This document shows, piece by piece, positions 55,001 to 63,290 of a stretch of DNA of 64,000 bases. Under the pieces are notes generated by a model. That model saw only the letters and a program-made list of their open reading frames with translations, was not told the DNA's origin and ran no database searches. The translations under genes and the position numbers were made by a program. This stretch comes from Limnomonas spitsbergensis (lineage: Eukaryota; Chlorophyta; Chlorophyceae; Chlamydomonadales). The number at the start of each line of letters is the position of its first letter. Within the stretch, counting starts at the first letter, position 1. The stretch is from positions 1,054,001 to 1,118,000 of the forward strand of contig JAYJMM010000015.1 in NCBI GenBank assembly GCA_037349105.1, written 5' to 3'.

Positions 55001-58000
55001 CTGGCATGAGGAGGGATCGTCATGGCTCTTAGGTGCAGCAGCAGGTTCATGGCTGTTATGTTTAGCTGCCAACAGCAGGCCCTGTTTCTAAGGAGGACGA
55101 GGAGAAAACGTCATGGCTCTTAGTTGCAGCAGTGTTTACTGCAATGTTTATTTTAGTATTTATTTCAGTACCGGTATTTACTTGGGTGTTTATTTTCGTT
55201 TGTATTTCAGTATTTACCGTTGTGTTCATAGTGATCATAGCAGTGTTTTATTTTAGTATTTATTTCAGGACCGCTATTTACTTCCGTGCTTATTTTAGTA
55301 TGTATTTCAGTTTGTCTTCTGTGTTCATTTTAGTGTTTATTTAGTGTTCATTACAGTGTTTATTTTATTTATTTTAGTACCGGTATTTACTTCCGTGTTT
55401 ATTATACTATGTATTTCAGTATTTATTTACCGGTGTGTGTCTATTTTAGTATGTATTTCAGTTTTGATGATTAAAAACAAAATCTGCCCTGAGAGAGCAG
55501 CTAAAAACAATTGATTTTCCCCCCAGGGATGAGCATTAAAAACTGGAATTTTAATACCGAGGGAAGGTAAATTAAATCTACAGGGTATGCGTCGTGAACC
55601 GTGCTGTGCAACTGCGCCATAATTCAGATATTGCATAAAACATCACTGGTAAAAGTGGCTGAATTAGTGGATTTGCCTTGAAATTACGGTGACTGAAACT
55701 CAGTTCACCTGAGTAATAGCCGCAAACAGCTCCATCTTTAAGGCTAAGGGTTTATGGTTCAGGGTTTTTAGATCACCTGAGTGGCAGACGCAACCAGCTC
55801 CATCTTGCCGCTCTCCACCTCTGCCACTGCGGCACGCGTCTCCGCCTCAGCCTTGGCCAACTGCGCACGGAGCTCTGTCTCCGCCTGCTGCAACGCAGAG
55901 CCCTGGCGCTCCACCTCGCCAGTCAGCACCTGGACCCGCTCATCTGCCTCCCACTTGAGACTCTGCAGGCACCATGTACGACTCAGTACGGTGCGGGCAT
56001 CACGTACGACTCAGAAGCAACACCCAGGCACACAAAAACGCCCCTCCTTGACCTCCCCCCTTTCGTGCCCTACCTGAAGCTTGCTCTGCTTTGGTGCCCC
56101 TCCTTGACCTCCCCCCTTTTCGTGCCCTACCTGAAGCTTGCTCTGCTTTGGTGCCCCACTTTGACCTCCCCCCTTTCGTGCCCTACCTGAATCTTGCTCT
56201 GCTTTGGTGCCCCACCTTGACCTCCCCCCTTTCGTGCCCTACCTGAAGCTTGCTCTGCTTTGGTGCCCCTCCTTGACCTCCCCCCTTTCGTGCCCTACCT
56301 GAAGCTTGCTCTGCTTTGGTGCCCCACCTTGACCTCCCCCCTTTCGTGCCCTACCTGAAGCTTGCTCTGCTTTGGTGCCCCTCCTTGACCTCCCCCCTTT
56401 CGTGCCCTACCTGAAGCTTGCTATGCTTTGGTGCCCCTCCTTGACCTCCCCCCTTTTCGTGCCCTACCTGAAGCTTGCTCTGCTTTGGTGCCCCTCCTTG
56501 ACCTCCCCCCTTTCGTGCCCTACCTGAAGCTTGCTCTGCTTTGGTGCCCCTCCTTGACCTCCCCCCTTTCGTGCCCTACCTGAAGCTTGCTCTGCTTTGG
56601 TGCCCCTCCTTGACCTCCCCCCTTTCGTGCCCTACCTGAAGCTTGCTCTGCTTTGGTGCCCCACCTTGACCTCCCCCCTTTCGTGCCCTACCTGAAGCTT
56701 GCTCTGCTTTGGTGCCCCTCCTTGACCTCCCCCCTTTCGTGCCCTACCTGAAGCTTGCTCTGCTTTGGTGCCCCACTTTGACCTCCCCCCTTTCGTGCCC
56801 TACCTGAAGCTTGCTCTGCTTTGGTGCCCCACCTTAACCTCCCCCCTTTCGTGCCCTACCAGAAGCTTGCTCTGCTTTGGTGCCCCTCCTTGACCTCCCC
56901 CCTTTCGTGCCCTACCTGAAGCTTGCTATGCTTTGGTGCCCCACCTTGACCTCCCCCCTTTCGTGCCCTACCTGAAGCTTGCTCTGCTTTGGTGCCCCTC
57001 CTTGACCTCCCCCCTTTCGTGCCCTACCTGAAGCTTGCTCTGCTTTGGTGCCCCTCCTTGACCTCCCCCCTTTCGTGCCCTACCTGAAGCTTGCTCTGCT
57101 TTGGTGCCCCTCCTTGACCTCCCCCCTTTCGTGCCCTACCTGAAGCTTGCTCTGCTTTGGTGCCCCTCCTTGACCTCCCCCCTTTCGTGCCCTACCTGAA
57201 GCTTGCTCTGCTTTGGTGCCCCTCCTTGACCTCCCCCCTTTCGTGCCCTACCTGAAGCTTGCTCTGCTTTGGTGCCCCACCTTGACCTCCCCCCTTTCGT
57301 GCCCTACCTGAAGCTTGCTCTGCTTTGGTGCCCCTCCTTGACCTCCCCCCTTTCGTGCCCTACCTGAAGCTTGCTCCGCTCCGCCCGGAGTTCATCCACG
57401 GATCCCGCCATCTCCCCCATCTGCTCTTTCAGAAGGTCCACACGGCGCTGCAGTCCTGCTTCCGAGCTGAGCGCACACTCAGCTTGCACACGCGCCTGTA
57501 GCGTACAGCATGAGGCAAATGGAACACCACAATCACATGACTGACCCGATTACTCAGCCTGCACACGCACCTACAACGCGCAACATAAGACAAATGGAAG
57601 ACCGCCTTCTCATGACTGGCGATTACTCAGCGAGCACACGAGCCTGTAGCGAACAAAAAGAGAGGCAAATGAAAAACCACCATCGCATGACTGACGATTA
57701 CTCAGCGAGCTCACGCGCCAGAAGCAAATGAAAAGAAACCCAAAATGGAAAACCGCCATCACATGACTATGCTCCTTATCAGACGTGAAACGTGACGATC
57801 AGTCAGCTTGCACAGGCGCCTGTCACAAATAACATAAGGTGAATAAATGCACCAGCGTTTGCGTTATCTTCAGATTGAGGAATTAATTCAAAATGCCTGA
57901 GGTGTGAAAAAGCGTGCAAGGCGCAGTTGAGTCAGCTAATCTACCCCACACTGGCTGCTAACCTTTCCAACCTTGCTCACCTGCGCAAGAAGCCCTTCAG

Positions 58001-61000
58001 CCATCTTCCTCGCCACCTCCTCCTGCTCAGCCCTGTTTGCGGCCTTCAAGGCGCGTGCCTTCACCCGAGCCCCCTCATCATTGAGGGCACGAACCTGTGA
58101 ACAAGGGCATGCGCATCGGGGAAGACATTGACTCAGGGGGGGCCTCCTCTCTCCCTCCCTTGACTGACCCCTCTCCATCCCTTGACCGACCCTTCTCCCT
58201 CCCTTGACCAACCCTTCTCCCTCCCTTGACCGACCCCTCTGCCTTCCTTGACTGACCCCTCTCCCTCCCTTGACCGACCCTTCTCCCTCCCTTGACCAAC
58301 CCTTCTCCCTCCCTTGACCGACCCCTCTGCCTTCCTTGACTGACCCCTCTCCCTCCCTTGACCGACCCCTCTCCCTCCCTTGACCGACCCCTCTCCCTCC
58401 CTTGACCGACCCCTCTCCCTCCCTTGACCGACCCCTCTCCCTCCCTTGACCGACCCCTCTGCCTCCCTTGACCGACCCCTCTGCCTCCCTTGACCGACCC
58501 CTCTGCCTTCCCATGTTCGACCCCTCTGCCTCCCTTGACCGACCCCTCTGCCTCCCTTGACCGACCCCTCTCCCTCCCTTAACCAACCCCTCTGCCTTCC
58601 CATGTTCGACCCCTCTGCCTCCCTTGACCAACCCCTCTGCCTCCCTTGACCGACCCCTCTGCCTCCCTTGACCGACCCCTCTGCCTCCCTTGACCAACCC
58701 CTCTGCCTCCCTTGACCGACCCCTCTCCCTCCCTTGACCGACCCCTCTGCCTCCCTTGACCGACCCCTCTGCCTCCCTTGACAGACCCCTCTGCCTCCCT
58801 TGACCAACCCCTCTGCCTCCCTTGACCGACCCCTCTGCCTCCCTTGACCGACCCCTCTCCCTCCCTTGACCAACCCCTCTGCCTTCCCATGTTCGACCCC
58901 TCTGCCTCCCTTGACCGACCCCTCTCCCTCCCTTGACCGACCCCTCTCCCTCCCTTGACCGACCCCTCTGCCTCCCTTGACCGACCCCTCTGCCTCCCTT
59001 CAGTAAGACTGGTTAAGTAACCAACCCGTCCATGGACTCCTCAACAAGGTACCACTTGCAAACCATTACAATTCACTATGTGTGTCGCGAGGTGTGCCGC
59101 CATGAACATGGAGAGCCAACACCCACTTCCCGCCCACCACCCACCCACTCATATTTATATGAATGAATACAAGGGGGGGGGAAGCAACCATGCAGGCGCC
59201 AAATTAAACAAATATTTATATGAATGAATACAAGGGGGGGAAAAGCAACCATGCAGGCGCCAAATTAATCAAATATTTATATGAATGAATACAAGGGGGG
59301 GGGAAGCAACCATGCAGGCGCCAAATTAAACAAATATTTATATGAATGAATACAAGGGGGGGGGAAGCAACCATGCAGGCGCCATATTAAACAAATATTT
59401 ATATGAATGAATACAAGGGGGGGGGAAGCAACCATGCAGGCGCCAAATTAAACAAATATTTATATGAATGAATACAAAGGGGGGAAAAGCAACCATGCAG
59501 GCGCCAAATTAAACAAATATTTATATGAATGAATACAAGGGGGGGAAAAGCAACCATGCAGGCGCCAAATTAATCAAATATTTATATGAATGAATACAAG
59601 GGGGGGGGAAGCAACCATGCAGGCGCCAAATTAATCAAATATTTATATGAATGAATACAAGGGGGGGGAAGCAACCATGCAGGCGCCAAATTAAACAAAT
59701 ATTTATATGAATGAATACAAGGGGGGGAAAAGCAACCATGCAGGCGCCAAATTAATCAAATATTTATATGAATGAATACAAGGGGGGGGAAAGCAACCAT
59801 GCAGGCGCCAAATTAAACACATATTTAGCTTTTCTTTTATATTTAGCTTCCTTTTGCTAGATAATCCCTCCCAACCCACTCCTTGCTCCAACATACAATC
59901 CCTGCTCAGCTTTTTATCCATGCCCTCCTACACCTGGAGCTGCCACCCCTCCTCCCTCTCCCTCTCCCGTACCTAGAGCTTTGACCTCTCTCCCTCTCCC
60001 ACACATCATGTAGTCCCTACCCTCTCCCGCACCCTCTCTACCCTCTCCCGCACCCTCTCTACCCTCTCCTAAACCCTCTCTGCCCTCTCCCAAACCCTCT
60101 CTGCCCTCTCCCTCACTTTCCTCTCCCATACCCTCTCTGCCCTCTCCTGCATATCCTGCAGTCTCCTCCCTCTCCCGTTCCCAGCGCTGCATCCTTCCAA
60201 CCTCTCCTCCCTCTCTCCTACCTGAAGCTGCAACCTCTCTGCTATAAGCTGCCACCCCTCTCTCCCTCTCCTGCACCTTAAGCTACCACCCCTCCTCCCT
60301 CTCCTGTTCCCAGCGCTGCAACCTTCCTACCTCTCCTCACTCTCCCGTACCTGAAGCTGCAACCTCTCTGCCACTTCTGACACCTGCCGCTGTAGCATGT
60401 CCCGCTCCTCAACGACCCCTTCCTCATCACGCCGCAGGTCTATCAGCTGCATGGACATGCTATCCAGGGCAGCCTGCTTGGCCAACAGAGCCTCCCTTAC
60501 GTCATCCAGCTCGCGCTGCTGATGGGTCAGCCGAGTCTGCCATTCCATCTCCTGTGCACAACACGAACATTATCACAGAACAATCTGCCGCACACAGCAT
60601 GACTCATGGACTCAGAGGCACAATTGCCCTCCCTTACGTAATCCAGCTCACGTTGCTGATGGGCCAGCCGAGTCAGCCATTCCATCTCCTGTGCACAACA
60701 CGAACATTATCACAGAACAATCTGCCGCACACAGCATGACTCATGGATTCAGAGGCACAATTGCCCTCCCTTACGTAATCCAGCTCACGTTGCTGATGGG
60801 CCAGCCGAGTCAGCCATTCCATCTCCTGTGCACAACACGAACATTATCACAGAACAATCTGCCGCACACAGCATGACTCATGGATTCAGAGGCACTATTG
60901 CCCTCCCTTATGTCATCCAGCTCATTTCAAACTTAACATAGATGTCTCCTCAGCAAAGTAGGTATGGGAGCAACTTGATCCTCTGTCAGCCCACATCCCT

Positions 61001-63171
61001 CCACCCCCTCATGCCTACCTCCCTGCCCAGGCCAGCTTGCATGAGTCTGATGGTGCCCTCCATGTCATGTCTAGCGCTCTAGACGCAGTCCTCAAAGTCT
61101 TCCCTCCATCCCCCCCCCCCTCATGCCCACCTCCCTCCCCCCTCCTCCCCCACATGCTCACCTTCCTTTCCCCCAGCGCTAGATCGGCCAGGCGGCAGCT
61201 GGCCCCCTCCACCTCCTGACTGTCCAGCTGCCTGCAGGCCGCCTCCAGCTCCCTGCGCCGATCCTCCAGAGCCTCCTGAAGAGCCAGCGCCTCCGCCCTG
61301 GACGCGGAGGCCTGGCCGTAGAGCACGCTGCTGTGCTGCTCGGATAGGACGCTCTGGAGCTGCGAAGGCATTCCGCATACTGGCCTCAAACATTGCAGAT
61401 ATTTCTTCATGCCAGGAAGAAAGACATACTTCTGTACCGCTTATGTAAGGGACCTGGAATCTTCGTTAGCGCTTATAATCGTGACTTTAGTGTGGTTTTG
61501 GTGCTCTGTCGCACCTCCCCAGTACCATCCCACCCATCCTCTTTGGAGATCCCCCATGTGCTTCTGTTGCAAGCACTTTCGCGTGACAGATTAGAAACCC
61601 CGAGTTTCTCCCATGTGTGCAATGACAAAGCTGTTATTATGATATAAAGCTATACATTTAAATCTAGCTCGGTCCAAGAAGGTCGCCTACCGACTTGAAC
61701 ACCACTTCCCTGTGAGTAATGACAAAGACAATTTCCAAGGAGTGTTTTTATAGCGACAGCTTCCTCCTTCAATCCTCAAGAGAAGTATGTAGTATATGCA
61801 GAAACTGGCACACGTCTAGGTAGGCTACACGCCCGTGACACACAACTAGGCAGGCTATACGCCCAAGCATAGGCCCAGCATGAATAGTACAGGGTTTAGG
61901 GTGTATAAATCCTGAACCCAAGCATAGGCCAGGCATCAATAGTTTAGGATTTTGGGTCTGAACCCTTAACCCTAAGCGTAGGCCCGGCACGAATGGTTCA
62001 GGGTTAAGAGTCTGAACTCATAACCCAAACATAGGCCCGGCATGAATACTTGACGGTTGGGGGTCTGAACCCTTAACCCAAACATATACCAGGTTTCAAG
62101 TCAAACCCCTGACTGCCCGTCCCACCCACTTGCATGTCCCACCCACCTGCATGTCCCACCCACCTGCATGTCCCACCCACCTGCATGTCCCACCCACATG
62201 CATGTCCCACCCACCTGCATATCCCACCCACCTGCATGTCCCACCCACCTGCATGTCCCACCCACCTGCATGTCCCACCCACTTGCATGCCTCACCCACT
62301 TGCATGTCCCACCCACTTGCATGTCCCACCCACCTGCATGTCCCACCCACCTGCATGTCCCCCCACCTGCATGTCCCACCCACCTGCATGTCCCACCCAC
62401 CTGCATGTCCCACCCACCTGCATGTCCCACCCACCTGCATGTCCCACCCACCTGCATGTCCCACCCACCTGCATGTCCCACCCACTTGCATGTCCCACCC
62501 ACTTGCATGTCCCACCCATCTGCATGTCCCACCCACCTGCATGTCCCACCCATCTGCATGTCCCACCCACCTGCATGTCCCACCCATCTGCATGTCCCAC
62601 CCACTTGCATGTCCCACCCACCTGCATGTCCCACCCATCTGCATGTCCCACCCACCTGCATGTCCCACCCACTTGCATGTCCCACCCACCTGCATGTCCC
62701 ACCCACCTGCATGTCCCACCCACCTGCATGTCCCACCCACCTGCATGTCCCACCCACTTGCATGTCCCACCCACCTGCATGTCCCACCCACTTGCATGTC
62801 CCACCCACCTGCATGTCCCACCCACCTGCATGTCCCACCCACCTGCATGCCCCACCCACTTGCATGTCCCACCCACTTGCATGTCCCACCCACTTGCATG
62901 TCCCACCCACCTGCATGTCCCACCCATCTGCATGTCCCACCCACTTGCATGTCCCACCCACCTGCATGTCCCACCCACCTGCATGTCCCACCCACCTGCA
63001 TGTCCCACCCACCTGCATGTCCCACCCACCTGCATGTCCCATCCATCTGCATGTCCCACCCACCTGCATGTCCTGGGATCGGACCCTCTCCTCCTCCAGC
63101 TCGGATCGCAGCTGGTCCAGCTTCCTCAGCATCTGCTCGAGGGGTGCCTGCGCCTCGGCGCCGGCACCCAG
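40078..63171 (-). CDS. Large coiled-coil protein, 21 exons resolved (start not found)
   Basis: Exons in transcript order: 63064-63171, 61162-61359, 60351-60551, 57981-58094, 57364-57495, 55777-55962, 54821-54932, 54238-54320, 54090-54122, 51900-52049, 50513-50632, 49803-50006, 49213-49316, 48626-48704, 47828-48049, 43753-43872, 42922-43080, 42121-42273, 41483-41641, 41271-41357, 40078-40848. The total is 3,495 nt (1,164 residues plus stop) with no frame break. Exons 1-20 are almost entirely Glu/Gln/Lys/Arg/Leu heptad-like sequence, for example [20 protein letters not shown], a long parallel-dimer-type coiled coil. The last exon adds a helix ([17 protein letters not shown]), then a Pro/Ser/Gly-rich tail ending in two DLLGL motifs ([19 protein letters not shown]). 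No family can be named; a golgin, tether or cytoskeletal role is possible but unproven. Eighteen of 20 joins are phase 0, mostly after CAG. Exon 9 (33 nt) and the weak donor of exon 11 (GCG|GTGATT) are the least certain. The initiating exon lies further right or outside the window. Confidence 0.88.
40849..41270 (-). repeat. Intron 20: ~180-bp tandem duplication
   Basis: Two diverged copies (about 40875-41050 and 41050-41235) share ctgctgaacaaacatgcayt, tgcctggcaaatgc and cgcttcagarcccg. This fills most of the intron before the last exon. Confidence 0.8.
41358..41482 (-). repeat. Intron 19 built from donor and acceptor copies
   Basis: This 125-bp intron contains two further versions of the donor context GCGGTAGCAGAG|GTGG (near 41466 and 41441) and two versions of the acceptor context (cagcaatggggcaacagaggcata / caacaacagcgcaacagaggcata split at 41360 and 41400). 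It looks almost wholly duplication-derived. Confidence 0.75.
41642..42120 (-). repeat. Intron 18: three to four copies of a ~110-bp unit containing the donor
   Basis: The donor context CACCAAG|GTGGGTCCC (exon end 42121) recurs as diverged ggacccgc(a/c)ttggtggcc segments at about 41788 and 41898. Each is followed by cttcctaaatccacgcacttgctt-like text and tatttacagtatttat. Confidence 0.8.
42274..42921. other. Intron 17
   Basis: Holds the second copy of the 18-bp palindrome (42580-42597), C-rich tracts at 42552-42562, 42637-42658 and 42787-42802, and no exon I could recognise. Confidence 0.6.
43081..43465 (-). repeat. Array of 3' splice sites, about nine copies of a ~40-bp unit
   Basis: The genuine acceptor CCCCCCCTGCAG|GCCACGG (exon 17 start 43080) is followed upstream by repeats whose coding strand reads CCCCCCTGCAGGCCACAGCCCTAAACCCTAAACCC. 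Every unit therefore has a polypyrimidine tract, an AG and the first exon bases, joined by telomere-like CCCTAAA. Confidence 0.93.
43873..44213. other. Intron 15, exon-16 end
   Basis: Between exon 16 and the large array. Contains a (ttttattacggta)-type duplication at 43905-43960 and CCCTAAACCC at 44028-44045. No exon seen. Confidence 0.5.
44214..47695. repeat. 3.5-kb GC-rich minisatellite, about 100 units of ~35 bp
   Basis: The unit cccatcaggccggagagccc, tcacagccccacag (variable length) occupies intron 15. A higher-order repeat is clear: a marker block with ccggtgagccctca and cctacagcacccatcagg occurs at 45227, 46183 and 46849. Plus-strand ORFs of 703 and 505 codons ([22 protein letters not shown]) are opposite to the gene's transcription and are repeat artefacts. 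Confidence 0.97.
48050..48330 (-). repeat. Four copies of a ~65-bp unit at the acceptor of exon 15
   Basis: The unit contains plus-strand gttcaggtgaggaggt, then agggtttagggt and accctaaaccacgtgc. The copies end close to the acceptor at 48050. Confidence 0.8.
48331..48625. other. Remainder of intron 14
   Basis: AT-richer sequence with a duplicated cacctgatgcggagcatgag (about 48396 and 48487). No exon. Confidence 0.5.
48715..49100 (-). repeat. 9-bp minisatellite abutting the acceptor of exon 14
   Basis: About 42 units of catggatta / catggagca / catgaagca. The array ends within 10-15 bp of the acceptor CCATCAG|G (exon start 48704) and is open in the frame of exon 14 (HVIHVLHV). It therefore also generates 156-309-codon ORFs. 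Confidence 0.95.
49317..49802. other. Intron 12
   Basis: Small duplications (gctaactagctagcaactgcagctagc and a diverged repeat near 49690). No exon. Confidence 0.5.
50007..50400 (-). repeat. Telomere-like array at the acceptor of exon 12
   Basis: Plus-strand (ggctgttagggttaagggttta) units over ~350 bp, so CCCTAAACCCTTAACCCTAACAGCC in the transcript. The far end (50390-50410) carries a copy of the acceptor context (ggctgttggatacttatcaatt compared with the genuine ggctgttggatacctatacatt), so the array expanded between two copies of the splice site. Confidence 0.88.
50765..50990. repeat. ~32-bp minisatellite, seven copies
   Basis: The unit ctggggcggctatccctttacccgcctgcccc, in intron 10. Confidence 0.93.
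51085..51240. repeat. AT-rich ~30-bp repeat, five copies
   Basis: The unit gtaaaacatttatattctgacagca with variants, in intron 10. Confidence 0.88.
51290..51899 (-). repeat. Copies of the donor end of exon 10
   Basis: The real exon ends [10 protein letters not shown] at 51900. Copies reading RMQGLEQH followed by GTGAGCAG occur near 51780, 51690 and 51595 (two of them nearly identical, 92 bp apart). More diverged ones with the tccaatccgcgcaagcctttttggc context lie at 51350 and 51520. Confidence 0.88.
52050..52675. other. Intron 9, exon-10 side
   Basis: No exon or array recognised. Confidence 0.5.
52676..54045. repeat. 24-bp minisatellite, about 53 copies
   Basis: The unit cctagtgggcatatcactcatatg contains the palindrome catatg, in intron 9. 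Twenty-four is a multiple of three, so the array is open for 421-476 codons in three frames ([24 protein letters not shown]). Both ends carry gtagaccctcaccc, suggesting expansion between a duplicated 14-mer. Confidence 0.97.
54123..54237 (-). repeat. Intron 8 made of three AAGCAGGTGAG-type copies
   Basis: Coding strand: copy 1 CAAGCAG|GTGAGA is the donor of exon 8 (54238), copy 2 lies near 54180, and copy 3 (CAAGCAGGTGAG|GC) supplies the acceptor I infer for exon 9 (54122). Each is followed by GGGCGCTTAACCCTGAACC or its remnant. Confidence 0.8.
54321..54560 (-). repeat. Copies of the acceptor of exon 8
   Basis: The segment cttgcctctggct(t/c)ag plus ~60 bp recurs at about 54385, 54445 and 54520 (plus strand ctgagccagaggcaagcaag, gggcgacgttt). 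Three diverged units of 65-85 bp lie beyond the real acceptor at 54321. Confidence 0.88.
54933..55776. other. Intron 6 with AT-rich TTTATTTCAGTA repeats and an exon-end copy
   Basis: 55130-55480 is a degenerate array of tgtttattttagtatttatt-type units. A diverged copy of the exon 6 donor end (plus strand gttcacctgagtaatagccg, caaacagctccatctt) lies at about 55703-55740, 70 bp beyond the genuine site. Confidence 0.8.
56045..57363 (-). repeat. Array of 5' splice sites: ~23 copies of a 56-bp unit
   Basis: The last bases of exon 5 and its donor, GCAAGCTTCAG|GTAGGGCACG (exon end 57364), are repeated with the following intron sequence ~23 times with very high identity, filling intron 5. Every unit is a complete candidate donor. 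Reading through the first donor meets a stop after 18 codons. Confidence 0.97.
57496..57850 (-). repeat. Four diverged copies of the acceptor of exon 5
   Basis: Plus-strand cagc(t/c)tgcacacgc(g/a)cct motifs at about 57556, 57618, 57700 and 57803, each followed by caacataagacaaatg-like text. They copy the exon start (ARVQAE) and acceptor at 57495. Confidence 0.85.
58135..59005 (-). repeat. 22-bp minisatellite, about 38 copies, at the acceptor of exon 4
   Basis: The unit cttgaccgacccctctgcctcc with variants. The coding strand is purine-rich (GGAGGCAGAGGGGTCGGTCAAG). Gives [22 protein letters not shown] ORFs of 73-253 codons, artefacts. Confidence 0.96.
59150..59820. repeat. ~60-bp minisatellite, 11 copies
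   Basis: The unit aatatttatatgaatgaata, caagggggggggaagcaacc, atgcaggcgccaaattaaac. G-run length varies (6-9). Lies mid-intron 3. Confidence 0.96.
59925..60350 (-). repeat. Degenerate copies of the donor of exon 3
   Basis: The genuine donor CTTCAG|GTACGGGAGAGG (60351) is followed by repeated ctctcccgtacctgaagctgc-like segments (about 59950, 60025-60110, 60215, 60270) in a CT-rich plus-strand tract. Confidence 0.75.
60552..60910 (-). repeat. Pseudo-exon copies: 137-bp units of the acceptor end of exon 3
   Basis: The exon start [20 protein letters not shown] plus acceptor (60551) is repeated upstream at 137-bp spacing (starts near 60688 and 60825). The copies read [20 protein letters not shown], with a fourth remnant near 60905. 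The two copies are almost identical to one another. Confidence 0.92.
61360..62104. other. Intron 1, exon-2 side
   Basis: Contains two to four diverged repeats of cataggcc(c/a)ggcatgaatag with TTTAGGGT/TTAACCCT motifs at about 61860-62090. No exon found. Confidence 0.6.
62105..63075 (-). repeat. Array of 5' splice sites: ~56 copies of a 17-bp unit
   Basis: The end of exon 1, GACATGCAG|GTGGGTGG (exon end 63064), is repeated as GTGGGTGGGACATGCAG across ~950 bp. Each unit is a near-consensus donor. Three units (51 nt) restore the frame, and no stop occurs in any frame, so the minus-strand frames stay open for more than 380 codons ([17 protein letters not shown]). Confidence 0.97.
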
Positions 63172-63290
63172 CTGCATGCAGAATGAAGCAAAAGGGTGAA
63201 GGGGATCCAAAGATGCATGCATGCAGAATGAAGCAAAAGGGTGAGGAGGATCCAAAGAGGCATGCATGCAGGGTGATCAAGACCACACTG
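63172..63290 (-). repeat. Copies of the acceptor of exon 1
   Basis: gcatgcagaatgaagcaaaa, gggtgaggaggatccaaag occurs at about 63173 and 63222, with a third partial at 63262. These are tandem copies of the TTCTGCATGCAG acceptor region. Confidence 0.85.

Noticed and set aside
58133..58890. Gly/Arg-rich 246- and 253-codon ORFs
   Set aside because: Translation of the 22-bp array at the acceptor of exon 4.
59150..59820. CRISPR-like regular repeats
   Set aside because: Units are contiguous with no unique spacers and the DNA is eukaryotic; an ordinary minisatellite.
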